In this document: one piece after another, positions 1 through 27,000 of the stretch
Layout: every line of letters begins with the position of its first letter
How positions within the stretch are numbered: the stretch's first letter is position 1
Source of the DNA: Phoronis australis
Lineage: Eukaryota; Phoronida; Phoronidae
Direction of reading: 5' to 3'
DNA length: 64,000 nucleotides
Assembly (NCBI GenBank): GCA_002633005.1
Contig: NMRA01000631.1
Location: 64,256 to 128,255, forward strand
Notes under the pieces: model-generated
The model's input: the letters and a program-made list of their open reading frames with translations, nothing else
The model's database searches: none
Told to the model about the DNA's origin: nothing
Made by a program: the position numbers and the translations under genes

Positions 1-260
1 GCCTCGATTTCAGCAAATGGCTGATAGACGATGGCGAGAATTTGTAATTTTGTCAATATTCAATGAGAACTGCAAACTGTTACTCTTCTGGTAATCTTAG
101 TTTACTGTAAAACTTTGATAAAAAGTCAGCACTCAGGTATGTTACCATAAAGAATGCAGAACTCTTTATTCACAGAGTCCTGCTTTCCCTAAAATTCCAA
201 AATGTGTTCTATTTTAACTGAAATCAATGCCAACAGAGGTCATTAGTGTCAGACAAATAC

Positions 261-14615
<14,355 letters not shown>

Positions 14616-14836
14616 CTGCTGTACAAACAATGTTTAAACAAAAACACATGTAAAGTGGTCCATAACATGCTACTAAAATGCAATGTACTATTTGTACCTT
14701 TCAATTATGTGTGCTCAGAATTTCAGAACAACCCAGGTTGTGTGCAATTTTGGGGTCTAACAGAGCTCAACACACAGTGATACCTAGCTGTGTTTTAACA
14801 ATAGTCTTTTTACAGCTAAGTGGCTGGCAAGCTGGC

Positions 14837-15187
14837 TACTTAGACAGTGACCATCATCCTACTGGCACCGTCATACCACCTGCTCAAGCAATGTTAACAA
14901 GCAATGTTAAAAATGGCGAGTTACCGATTTTGGGAACTGAACGAGGGACTACTTGAACAAAAAGTTTGATAACGGGAGTATTTGTTTGAGTTGGAAAGGA
15001 TTAAATACATTGACAGCCTCCTAAGGTGTCCCTCTATGCGCAAAAGGTATTTATAACAATGTGACATTGCTGTTTTAGTCAGTGCGAGGCATACTTTGCC
15101 AAAAAGCTTCCGGCATATGAAGCGCCTCTAGGAGCTCCACTATCTCTACTGGCGGTGCCAGTAGGATGGTGGTCACTGTCTACTTAG
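14837..15187. repeat. Inverted-repeat element (MITE-like)
   Basis: The sequence around CAGTGACCATCATCCTACTGG at 14850-14872 reappears inverted at 15151-15187 with about 36 bp of near-identity. The interior (about 15020-15150) matches the reverse complement of 55080-55240 in BCKDHA intron 1. A related 100-bp block (TGGTACCTAGCTGT and flanks) occurs at about 14730-14835 and again at 15835-15940. Confidence 0.65.
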
Positions 15188-16175
15188 CCTTGATACTAAA
15201 TATACAGCTTTGTGCTGATGCGGGTAAAAAACTGAGCAGATTAATATGACAAAAAAAATTAGTGTCATTAAAAACTACACACTAATTTGAGCAAATAAAA
15301 TTATTTTCTGGTTTTGGAAAAATTGGCATTCTACCGTTATTCTGCTGTTTAAGTTGTGGAACGATCTTCAGCGTCGATTTTCGGTGCCATGAAAAATTGC
15401 GTCACCTATTGCTCAGTTTCTTTTTTTGCCGATTCCTCAATCAACTGTTGTTCTTTCACGAGGTTGCGTACACATCACAACAAATTATCGGAACTGGTTT
15501 CACTTCATAATAAGTTTTTAGAATTTTGATACCAGCAAATCGAATTTCAGAAGAAATTTTGCTGCTACGAAGCTATCATCATCTCCCGAGAGATGTCGCA
15601 AAAATTCAGGAAATGGTGCGTGCGCATGTCATGAGCGTGTTGTTTTCAAAACGACGACATATCTGTAAGAACAGGCGGAGGATTACGCAAGAAAATGACG
15701 TTTCTTAGATTGTTTTCCACTTAAACGGCTGTAACGGCTGATTCCCAGATTTTGCATGCACCCTGTCCGGTGTTTAGCTTTAAATGTTGATACAAGTTTC
15801 ACGGCAAGGTGATGAGCAGAACTACCCTGGCTGTGAGCAATTTCGGGGTCTATGGAAGTCTAGCACTGACAGTGGTACCTAGCTGTATTTTGACGATAGT
15901 CTTCATACAGCTAGCTGGCTGGCTACTGTTTACTTAGGCAACACGTAGCCACTCCGTAGGCCATTTAGGGGCTACAATACTTACATTCGCTTTCTGTACG
16001 CATACGTTACATGTATTTTAAACAAACGGTAACCCAAATCCGGTCACCGATTTTGAGTTTTCACCTTGTCAAAAATACATTCCACACTTAAAATTATCAC
16101 TTAAAAAAGTGCTTACTTTCTTCATTGGTCCTTTCTACTTCTATACATGTCTTCAATGAAGTTTAAATGTGAGAA

Positions 16176-17834
16176 TTAAAGGTGAATGCTACCCGATTTA
16201 ATTAGTCTTTTTACCGCCTTAATCGGTCTATATACAAATCGCCTCTTATACGGTTGACTTCACCTTGCCAAGAGGTGTCGCGTTAACCTGTGAGGAAGGT
16301 GAAAAACGATGCAGAGACGTCAGTGGTTCGTCTGCAGAGTGAATGCCGCTATATCGCGGTGCATCGGTTCCCGCTTGTCCGAACTATGAAGCTGCGAAGA
16401 AAGCGGGTATATCGTTTTTCTGACTTCCTCGAAAGCCTGAAATGCTTAGGAAGTGGCTCGTGGTAGTGAAGAACGAAAGGTACGCTGTTAATAGCAAGTA
16501 TGAGGCTGTGAAACATCTCTGTGTCTGTCGTGGCCAGCATTTTGTCGACAGTGATTTCTCTGACGAATGCCGGCTTACCAAAGAACTATCCATACGTTCT
16601 GTTGCCTTTGCATGTTCACAGCGCCTCTCTAGTATTTCTTGATCAGTGTATTCCGGTTCGAATTGATAGCTGTGAAACCAACCGATCCGATCTGTGAAGT
16701 CTTCGTCGGATGAGCTCTTGACTAAGTCGGGATTGGCGCAGGGCGAGTTGCCATGTAGACGTTTATTATTCTGCGTTCTGTTTCAAAATGAATTATTCTC
16801 ATCGTAACCAATGCTTATATAAAACTGAAACAAAGTCTGTCTCATTAGATACAATTTGTAATGCCGTTGCAGTATTAGTGAGTGCAAATGTTGAGAAGCC
16901 AGCAATGAATAAACCACTGCGTTACCGGGCACCGAGGCTGTGTGAGCGCATGTTAATTCAGTGTTTGCTGACAGAAAGCTGTTGTGAAACAATTACTCGA
17001 TTTTATATCTATGGTCACATGTTAGGGGAATCTTTATTCAGAAATACAAATACATTACTCAAATCATTGTTACCGTTACTGTACAACCTTTGTCCTGACG
17101 GTCTGTGGAAGGGGAACCCGACTTTGCGGCCCCCGACAATTAGTAAGTAGATTTTAAAGTTTCGTGGCTAATTCCCATTATTTCTATAGCTCACTATTTT
17201 AGTCTTTTCCTGAGTGTCGGTTTAGTTTCCAACTCGAGCTGGTTTATGTTCGTGCCAGTCCCGGCGGCCACGACGGGCCTGATTGGGTTCTGAGTCACTG
17301 GCCGGGATAACGAGTCAGTCCGGCCGCGACGGGCCTAATCGGGTTCGGAGCCCTGGTCGGGATAACAAGCGTTTTGTGTATTTATAAGAACTCAAAAAAT
17401 CATAATCTAAACAACACAGTTCTAGGTTCTCCTGTCTGTATTTCACGGAAGAATACTTCAAATTTATCTCCGAACAGACCCCAAACTCCTGATATGGACC
17501 TTGGCCTGCCGAACTTTGTAGCCAAGGTATGTCCAAATCAAAATAAATCCGTAAAAGCGAAATAAAACATCATGTTTTTAAAAGAACTCGGTGTATGTTT
17601 AAGGGTTTTACATCGAAGTTCGATTATTTATTGGTGTTAAATGATGAATTCAAGCGATAACCTGACAACAGTAACCCGTGTTTAGAACTGCTGAGCAAAC
17701 TGCGTGTGAAACCAATTACATCATTGGATAATTTCAACACCTACGTCTGCCGTCAGGTGTCAGGTAACGCAACCGAAAGTGCCGTTATAGAGTGATACAA
17801 AATGGGTTATTTTTTGGGTGGCATACTCCTTTAA
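16176..17834 (+). mobile_element. Kolobok-like DNA transposon remnant with THAP domain (copy 1)
   Basis: This is a 1.66-kb element bounded by TTAA at 16176-16179 and 17831-17834. Its inverted termini are AGGTGAATGCTACCCG and, on the other strand, AGGAGTATGCCACCC. It contains a decayed THAP finger (next entry) and an internal GC-rich 60-bp tandem duplication near 17250-17370 around CGACGGGCCT. It is homologous, in inverted orientation, to 3873-5310. Confidence 0.72.
16343..16642 (+). pseudogene. Decayed THAP-domain transposase fragment
   Basis: One frame reads VPACPNYEAAKKAGISFF, a TGA stop, then LPRKPEMLRKWLVVVK and, further on, CRGQHFVDSDF, ending at a stop at 16642. The order C, FF-LP, W, C-x2-H, F matches the THAP C2CH zinc finger. 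The first zinc-binding Cys appears to be lost and a stop interrupts the domain, so it is not functional. It lies within the TTAA-bounded element. Confidence 0.7.
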
Positions 17835-18448
17835 GGTGACTTTGGCGAAGAATTCCAACTCCACTTTTTTGGCTGTTAATTTTTTCCCCACGCGCGTGAT
17901 AACCTTATGTAGGTCAACTGAGTCACGTGAGTTAAGCAAAGCTTAAGGCTTAAGCGCGAGACTGAGAGAAGCATGCGACACTAGCGCGTGACACTTGCAT
18001 AATGAGAAGGTACCAGTTGTAATTTGTGTCCCTTGGACTTTTTATTCCTCAACATGCCTGATTTCACATAACTTCCTCAAATGTCACCTGGTATGAGAAA
18101 CTCGAGCAAACCGCGACAGATTGAATTTGTTCTAGTTTTGCTGACTAAATTGTATCCAGAGTCATGGTATGTGTTAATTATAACTCCATGTTCATATATG
18201 TATGGTTCATTTGATTTTATTTGCTGTATTTTGAAATGAGTACCTTTTTGTGGGGATGTACTATCGCTCCTGTATGCCTGCGGCATCCAGGGCGATGTAA
18301 TTGTCTGCTGTTTACTATGCTGCCGCAGTGCCGGTTTCGGAGACCGTATTCGTTCGAGACAGATTCGTTTTCGTCACAGTATGAAGATAAAATTTTGCAT
18401 TTTAGTAATACATTTCAAAGCAAGTGAAAAGAAATCGCAAGAACTAAC

Positions 18449-18502
18449 CTTATTTTTCCCTTTAAAAACAGCAAAAGCCGATACCTTTTTATTTTGCTTC
18501 AT
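18449..18502 (-). CDS. RIOX1: Probable first coding exon of RIOX1
   Basis: A minus-strand ATG at 18502 opens an 18-codon basic peptide (MKQNKKVSAFAVFKGKNK) that ends exactly at a GTTAGT donor in phase 0. The next known RIOX1 exon (14615) begins in phase 0 after a CAG acceptor, so the frames join. Short Lys-rich starts of this kind are typical of nucleolar/nuclear proteins. No homology proves the link, and a 5' exon elsewhere is possible. The predicted intron (14616-18448) contains a Kolobok-like transposon and a hairpin repeat. Confidence 0.45.
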
Positions 18503-21060
18503 TTTCAAAACGGAAAACACGTTCCCGCGACAACGAGGACATCTGACGATGTTACTTGGTAATACCAGTCTCACTTAAACTGTGTGTGGCTCCATGGAAT
18601 ACAGACAACACGGGTGTTCGATATGCAATATTTGTAATATTGCACTAATTCATTTTTAGAAATAATAAATTTCCACTGAAAATGAAGAGTAGAAAAAAAT
18701 GGTACCCAATTATAAGGAACTTCCATAAAAAAGTCACCCTCCGTGTCTTTCATAGATCAGTTCCAGGAAGCACCACCTGCACTTATGTTGAATGCAGTTC
18801 CTTGAATGAACATACTCTTTCATAGGAATTAACAAGGACAGTACGAGCTGTTTTCTTAACCCCCACGCTAAGTTACATAAGCTTGAAAGGACAAGAAAAG
18901 ATGCCACGTGAAAGTAACCAAAATTTTGGTATCAAGCCCTGGCACCAAAGTGAAAACCTTTGTATGGGACTAAATCAGTCAAAATGACATCCTTTTGGGG
19001 ACAATTTTTGTTGAAAAATGCACTCTCCCCCTTATTTAGCTTGGTGTGAAGCTATCTGGCTGTCTATCTTAATTTGCAGAGACCATTCATGGAGATGAGT
19101 CAATTAAACCATCAAGATTGAAGCACATACAGTGCCTCATGACCCAATATGGGAGTAACCCCCCGGAACAGGTGGCACGAGACACCTTTCAATTTTTAAA
19201 TTACTGCAAGTCTCCCATGATAGTGAACAAAAACAACAAGACTTACATAAAATATTTATTAGGTTGTTTAATTTCTATAGTACAAAATAACCTTAAAAAA
19301 TCTTCAAACCATCTCGTATCAGAACAATGAAAACCAGTACCAGCAACCAGGTACATAGAACACTTTCTCAACATTACCCAGCTTCCATAAGATATTTGCT
19401 CAACAAATTCACTACTACATATATATTCCAATGTCAACCTTTTAAATGCTAAGCAAAATTTAGGAGGTACCATGACTACTTTCTGGCACAACCTGAGATT
19501 ACTTCTCTGTTGCTGCTATGGTAATGACTTTCAAAGTTTACTCAAGGCACGGTGAATGTCAGCTGATGATTTTTGCGGATGGAATTTGTGCTATGGACTG
19601 CAAATACAGCCCCCTTTTGCGAAAAAAAATTACTCAAACCCATCTCATGATGACAGAACAGAAAAGGAGCTGGTTATCTTCAGTGATTTAGTTGTTATAA
19701 AATACACAAAATCAGGTCTGCTTTTCATGTCAAGCCTTACACAACACCTTGACAAATTATGAATCAAGTGAAGCTCAAACATTGCTTTTGCAACTGGACG
19801 ACACGCTGAATTTGTATTAAAACTAGAAAGTTTGAAATTGTCCATTTTCAAAACAAAGTTATCAATTTATGAGACTATAAAACAACACCACCAACAAGCC
19901 CAGGTTGCATTTAGCCTTTTAACACTTCATTCTTAAAGTTGACAAAGGTTTAATAAACAAATCCAATGATGATATATTGTTCCATTTTAATCAAGTTATT
20001 CCAAGGATTTTGCATTAAGAGAAAATACACCTTCACTGATTCAAGAGTATGTTTTATTAATACAAAAAATTTCAATCAAGATCTCCAAGAAAAATCGGGA
20101 GAGGTACTAAAATACATCAGTTTCTAAAATTTTGTGTTGCAACACTGAAAAATGTCAGTAACACAGGTGTTTACAAAAGCTTTCATCAACAAGTTTCAAA
20201 AACCCGTGACGTTATACCCAGCAAAACATTCCGTTCACAAACTAGCTGAAAAAATAACACTAACACTTAAACATAGGTAAAAATTAAAACACAATATCTT
20301 TGAGGTCAACCAGCCCCTTTACTGTGCATTACTGGAACTCAGTTTGAGTCTATAATTAAACCTACATTCAGCCAAAAGAGTTTTTGTGCACTCACTTATG
20401 GTTAAAAACTGATATCTTTGCTCAGAATTGAAGTGTAAACATGGGATGACCTAAGTGGAGGAAATGCTTGGCGCATAAAATAAGCAGCAAGGTAAAGCAC
20501 ATGACACTCACACGACACTTGCAGCAAGAAATCAAGGCTTATAAAACCCTTAACAGCTTTTTGACAAAACACTCCCATAACACCGCTCCAGCCTCGCTAA
20601 CCAAGGCATCCATTTGCTAGAGTAAGCTACCATGCTTACTCTCAAAACACTAGTCTTATATTTAAGTGGACTTACTTTATTGGCAAGAAACTTGAACACA
20701 GCCCTGATTTCAAGCAATAATTCCTTACCAAGCACAAAACACTTCTCATCTGAGTAAAGATGAATTTGAGACTAACGTACATTAAGGCTAAGTGGTATTA
20801 ATCAAGTTGTTTTTTGATAGAAGATGGCTTCATAGCAGCTTATCAAATTACATATTTAACATTGTCACACATTTCATATTGTAATTATTTACAGAACAAA
20901 TGTCAGAGAGTATTCTTTTCATACAAGCTGTACAAAGTAGCATATGGTAAAGTCAGATTAAGGTGGACGGTCCACTTTAAACAGCAGACCTCTCAATGTC
21001 TTGCAATTCATTCATTCATTCAGCAATTGATGAACAGACAATTTTCCCAAAAGACCCAAT
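18503..21060. other. Spacer between RIOX1 5' side and RTF1 3' end
   Basis: This holds the likely RIOX1 promoter on its left side and the RTF1 3' UTR on its right. I see no conserved exon. Short open frames here have no recognisable motifs. Confidence 0.5.
20053..20681 (-). terminator. Candidate RTF1 polyadenylation signals
   Basis: On the minus strand AATAAA occurs at 20676-20681, about 380 nt after the RTF1 stop codon, and again at 20053-20058, about 1 kb after it. Either could end the transcript. No transcript evidence is available. Confidence 0.35.
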
Positions 21061-24000
21061 TCATATGAGACCTCTCAGTTTCTTGTAGTCTGCCAGATTG
21101 AGAGAACGCTTTGGAGCACCATCTTTGACCATGGGCGGTGGCTTAGGAACAGCAGACACGGGAGTAGCTGCAAAAGAATGTGCAGTAAAATGTGAACAAT
21201 TCCACATTAACCTTCATTCGACAAGTTGAATTATCCAAACTTATGCTCTCTAACTTTGCCTTACATTGTGAAATTTGAAAACACATGACACATAGCCTAT
21301 TGTCAGATCCCCATGCCTGTGAGCATGTTTTATGCTTATTCAGAGTTCGCTCACATTATTCATCAGTAATGGTTCGTATTAGCATGCAATGGTCTTTGCA
21401 TGATAATCTTTTGTAATAAGAACTATTCAAGCAAACAATTTACACTTGATGACACAGTTAAATTGCCATGATTATTTACTGCTTTCTCTTATTAGAAGAC
21501 ATTTGGTAACATGAACACATGTCAAACCTTGTACAAGTTGAAACATTGTGAATTAAGCCTGAACACTGCTACTTAGAACATGTAAAATGTTGAGGCTTCA
21601 ACTAATATTATAAAGAAATTGAACACATTCTTTTTTAACTTAAAAGTTGCCACGTGGCATGTAACTTACAGTGTTAGGGAATGTTATATTTTTATTTAAT
21701 TTAAAAAACAGCATGTTATACAATAAAAAGTATTATTCAGCCACATAATAAACAGTAAATTTGAAGCAGTTAGAAAAACTATATAATGAGCATGGAGTAA
21801 ACTTACTAGCAGCAGGGACGTCCAAGTTGATTTCAATGTTGAAGTCATGCACTGAGAATAGGTCCTCCGAGGGCCGCCTCTCTAAAGCCTTGGGCATTGA
21901 CGTCAAGTCAGTCATATCTTTACCAGCCATTGGTGTCTGAAAAGGGGCGAAGGGAGTCAACAAAACCACCAAACTACACTACAGACATGGCACACCTTGG
22001 TTTAGTTTCAAATTTCACGAGATAAGATGAGTGGATTTTTTAATCAAGTCTCCAATAAAATCAATAAAATTTACTCTTGGATCCAGACACTTCTGTGTCA
22101 TAGGCCAATGCTCATAAATGTTTCTAAATAGTCACTCTTTAAATTCGGGTTTTGCAAAATTGTTGTCTATTCAAAGTTAAGCTAAGAGTTTGAGTTCTGG
22201 ATTTCAGTACTTTTATCAATTACCACCTCTACGCACAAGTAAAACTGACATGTAACAGGCTTTGTTGCCACGAAGAATTTTAGACAAAAACACAAAGTCA
22301 AATGTCTGTTTGAAAATACCCCTCAAACAAACCAGGAATAGAGTTGACAATGTAGTGAACTCAGAAACAGTGAACAGAGAGGTGTATTCAAACAAAACGA
22401 ATAAGAATGAATCACTGTGCCAGTTGAGTTTACAATACAACAACAAATTTCCCTACAAAAACACTGAACTTTCACAAACACATGACTCAAGTTCTGTACA
22501 TCACTGTGTGAAACTAATAACAAGTTGTGACTACCAGAAAATGCTGAAAAAATGGAAATGCTGCCATGTTTTCATGAAGGTCACTGCTTATCTTACCTCT
22601 CTGGTTTGCGGAGTTGCAGGTGTAGAAGGTTGGGCCTAAATTGAAAATCAAGTAGAAATTATAACTTCAGTATCAATGCATTTCCAACTACCAAATTCAG
22701 GGGATTTCATCTATGATGCTGTTGTCCTGATGACATCTCAGATAACTTGGTGACATGTAAAAAACACAACATTTGTCATTTGAGCACACAGAAAAGAAAG
22801 CATTAGTCCAATGCAACATGATTTAGGTGCGAGTGCAGGTGAGCAGCCTTCATACAACACTAAAAGATTGAAACTGAGTCTCAAAGTGCATTGAATTAAA
22901 ATTTAGCATATCTTTTTTGCAAATGATTCTCAAGGCACACATTCAATAATGCAGAAGTTAAATCTCACCAATATCAATAGATGTTTACACGTCCACAAGT
23001 TATCAGTGATATCACAAGATGTTTACACGTCCACAAGTTATCAGTGATATCACAAGATTATTAACACGTCCACAAGTTATCAGTGATATCACAAGATGTT
23101 TACACATCCACAAGTTATTAGTGATATCACAAGACGTTTACACGTCCACAAGTTATCTGTGATATCACAAGATGTTTACACAACCACAAGTTATCAGTGA
23201 TATCACAAAATGTTTACAGCCCAGCAACCGTACCAGAATGTATTTGAAAAACAACAGCAACGCTGAACATGAAATCGTCCTGGGCCCGGTCTCCAATCTC
23301 CGTACTCAGACTCATACTGAAGATTTCATACTCAAAATCGTGCTCACTGGAGTCGTACTCGAAAAAGCGTATCTAATGTCGTATTTCGAGTAGACTCCAA
23401 ACGTACTCAAATCTGACACTCATACTCGAGTTGCTATGGAACTCTTTATGATGTGAAATGCAAAATCACGCAAAGCCGCGCTGATTCATCGGTCCCTATT
23501 GGAATAGACCACCCCAAGAACTAGGCCTACATTATCGTCTGCTGTCGCTACAACTACAAGAGTATGTCTATAACGTGGAATTCTGAGTGTTCTGTAACTG
23601 TTATTCATTTTTTAGTTTCAATAAATATTCTTATGCCATTTCTTTGATANTTTAACACGTCCACAAGTTATCAGTGATATCACAAGATGTTTACACGTCC
23701 ACAAGTTATTAGTGATATCACAAGACGTTTACACGTCCACAAGTTATCTGTGATATCACAATTAGATGTTTACACAACCACAAGTTATCAGTGATATCAC
23801 AAAATGTTTACAGCCCAGCAACCGTACCAGAATGTATTTGAAAAACAACAGCAACGCTGAACATGAAATCGTCCTGAATTAGTTATTACACTCATTCATT
23901 TCCATTAGATTGTATTCCATTAAAATTGAGAGGGAAATGAACACATTTAAAAGTTGTTAAAAGTCTCTTACAGGGGTCCTGTATTTTGAGAACTGGCGTG

Positions 24001-27000
24001 CGTTCAGTAGACGCTAGGACCTACGCTAGGACCTAGCCAAAAGCTAGTCAAGGTCACGTGCTCTTATTTGAAATACACGGTAATATCTCACGTAATCTCG
24101 CAAAGTCTTGCTTTTAAGCTAGGTCCTAGCGTTACTGAACGGGAGGCTGATTTCTTCACTGAACGACTGACATCAAACTGGTTATCAAAATACAGCACCC
24201 CTGTATATGACTACAGTGTAAAAGTCAACAGTATCACCAAAAGAACACAGGCAAAATCAATATGAACCTCTGATATAATTGATATCATAACTGCAGCGAA
24301 AAGAACCAGTCAATTGCACAAAATCCAAATTGTGAACTTCTGGTAAATTAACCATCATTCCGGTCGGGAAGGACAGATCAATGGTGAACCCTGACACGAT
24401 TGGTAATTCCATTTTGTTTGAACACTGTTGAGGTGTACTGTACATACCTTGGGTGTAGCCATCTGTTCAGCAGGCTTGGCCTCGTTTTCAGAACCAGATT
24501 TGGGCTCTCTGGCCTGCAACATAAAACCACGAAGTTCAAAATAGTTCATCTAGACTTTTTGACAAAACTCACTCGACATGCCAATTGACGATTAGAGGAC
24601 AGACAGTGCAAGATAATAGTCAGATACCCACTTGAGATCACTGAGCACTGTTGACTAAGACAAAAAGTTATGAGAGATTTTCATACAATTTCAAGAGCCA
24701 TCAAAGTCTGAAAACTGCACATCTAATATTTCATTCATGAGTAAGGAGTCTCCAGTGCATTTGCTAAGGTTTTTAATGATGATCAGAAGCACATATATGG
24801 CATCCATCAAGATTGACAGATGAATACTGTTCTTGCACTGTTGAAACTTAGCCCAAAGTAGGGCACAAATCGACCCAAAAATAATCTAAATTTATTGTTT
24901 TTTCATTAAAAAAGAGTGCAGGTGGTGTGATGTATTTTACATTACGCATGCCAAACAGCAGGGCCATTGCAAGAAAAACAGGAGATAAACTCAAGAGACC
25001 CCAGTTATTGATCAACAGGTTTTTAGCGAGAGAAGTTTTAAAGCGTGTCCGTATCTTTTAAGAAAATGACAGACTTTTTCATTTGTTGCCATGCACTATG
25101 TGTTGTCAGCATGTAATGGTGCCAATCACCAGCTTACTCCTTAGCCTCTAAAAAGCTAGGCAAGACTTTACCAGGTGTTTAGGGGTTTCAATGATAATAC
25201 CACTCTCAGGACACAGTGGGCAACCCATGTGCTCCGTTATGTGTCATTTTTGCACTTATCTCTAGTGAAGAAATTTAGCGTAACAATAGCTTTAATTTGC
25301 AAAAAAGTGTCTCTGGAGAAAAATTTGATTGTTATAGCTTATAAAAAATGGTTGTCACAGCTACACATCTAGTGGATAAGGGAACCATGTTGTTGCAGGT
25401 TCAATTCACTGCCTTGATGAACTGTTGCACATAAGAATTAAGACAGAACTTCTCTAAACCCCATGAAAGCATCTTTTCCCCCTTGAGTTTAGCCCTGGTC
25501 TCCGAGAGGAAAAAGGCAATAGTCGGATATAATGTGCCTATAATTTGAGAATCAATTTGATGCCTGTTATTAAGCGAAGAAAACTGGTTCTCTAAATTTG
25601 GGCACATTATATCCAACCATTACAGGGAAAAAAACAAGCGAGCTGGTCTTCAACATGACTGAATCCATATATGAACGGTATAAAATGGATGAATCAATCA
25701 AACTGCATAAAAGTGTTTATTTTTGTTTAACAAATTATAATTATCATTATTATCATCACTGCAATTCCACTACAAACCTTGGTGACCATGGTAGGCATAC
25801 ACTTGCGACGAGTAAATGGGTCAGCAGTGCGTGTCCTTGCCTCCTCCACTTCTGCCTTGCCAGCAATCTCGGCCTCAATGATGTTACGCTGACGGTTCCT
25901 CTGGTTAATGTAGCTGTAAGTGGAGTAAACACTGACTGAAAACAGAATACGATGCTGGTCGCATGTTACAATTAGTAGTTACTTCTGACCATTGTATATA
26001 GTGTAGCAAATATGAAACTGTTTGCAAAAAGGGTTTGTTAGACGACTTCTTGTAACGATTAAGTTTAATGGTAAGAACTCGGGAACATTTCATTTCAATT
26101 TCTAAATAACTACGGTCTGAGATACACAAAGGTAAAATTTCACGGATTGCGATAAATAGAACTTTTGCAAGAGATGTCCTTTTTTCCCTATCTAAGTAAT
26201 TCTAGCATGGTAGTGAACAATTACAAAACCTTACAAGATGGTAGCAGTGGTAGAGATCTTGATACTACTTAAGCACTAACTTGGTGCTACTTATCTGTCT
26301 TGGAAAGAATGAGAAAACTTCACTTAACTTCTCCTCGTCCCTTAAATTAGTGACATTTTACAGTAGAACATTTTTCAACCCATTTAACATTTTCAGGTAA
26401 GATCTATGAACAGCATAGTCAGGCTGAACATGGAGAACTTTGTAAACAGGAACCACAAACTTGCACACAGGTACAGCTGGATTATTTCAACTATTTGACA
26501 ATTATAGTACAGAAATCCCACAACAGGTCATAAACTTCATCAGGAATGATGGAGTGACAATACAGTTCACCTCAGTCCCCAGACATTACAGTTCACCTCA
26601 GTCCCCAGACATTACAGTTCACCTCAGTCCCCAGATATTACAGTTCACCTCAGTCCCCAGACATTACAGTACAGCACCTCATAACTTTTACTACCTCACT
26701 GAGCTGATGTTGCTTGTTCTCTTCTTATCCAATTCCGTTGCCCTGGTTTCAAGTTGGTCTAATTCCTGAGTTACTCTCGACAGTTTTTCATCGTTTCCTT
26801 CTAGCTCTGCCATTTCCTATTTGACAAAAAAATTTCAGATTATCAATCACAGGGTCGGAAATTGGGACTCAAGACACAATGGAAAGGGGACGGTTGTCCT
26901 GTCAACTTTCAACAGTAATCTGCAGTAAAAATTCTCAAGTTTGGGACAGTGAAAAATTAGCTACTTTGCTCAAGGTCCAAGCTTGTCCTAAAAGTTCTCA

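Noticed and set aside
16442-16642. Functional THAP-domain gene
   Set aside because: A stop lies inside the finger, the first zinc ligand is missing, and the frame sits in a TTAA-bounded repeat; recorded as a pseudogene instead.
22980-23208. Regular repeats that could suggest a CRISPR-like array
   Set aside because: The units are head to tail without unique spacers, in an intron of an animal gene; it is a minisatellite.
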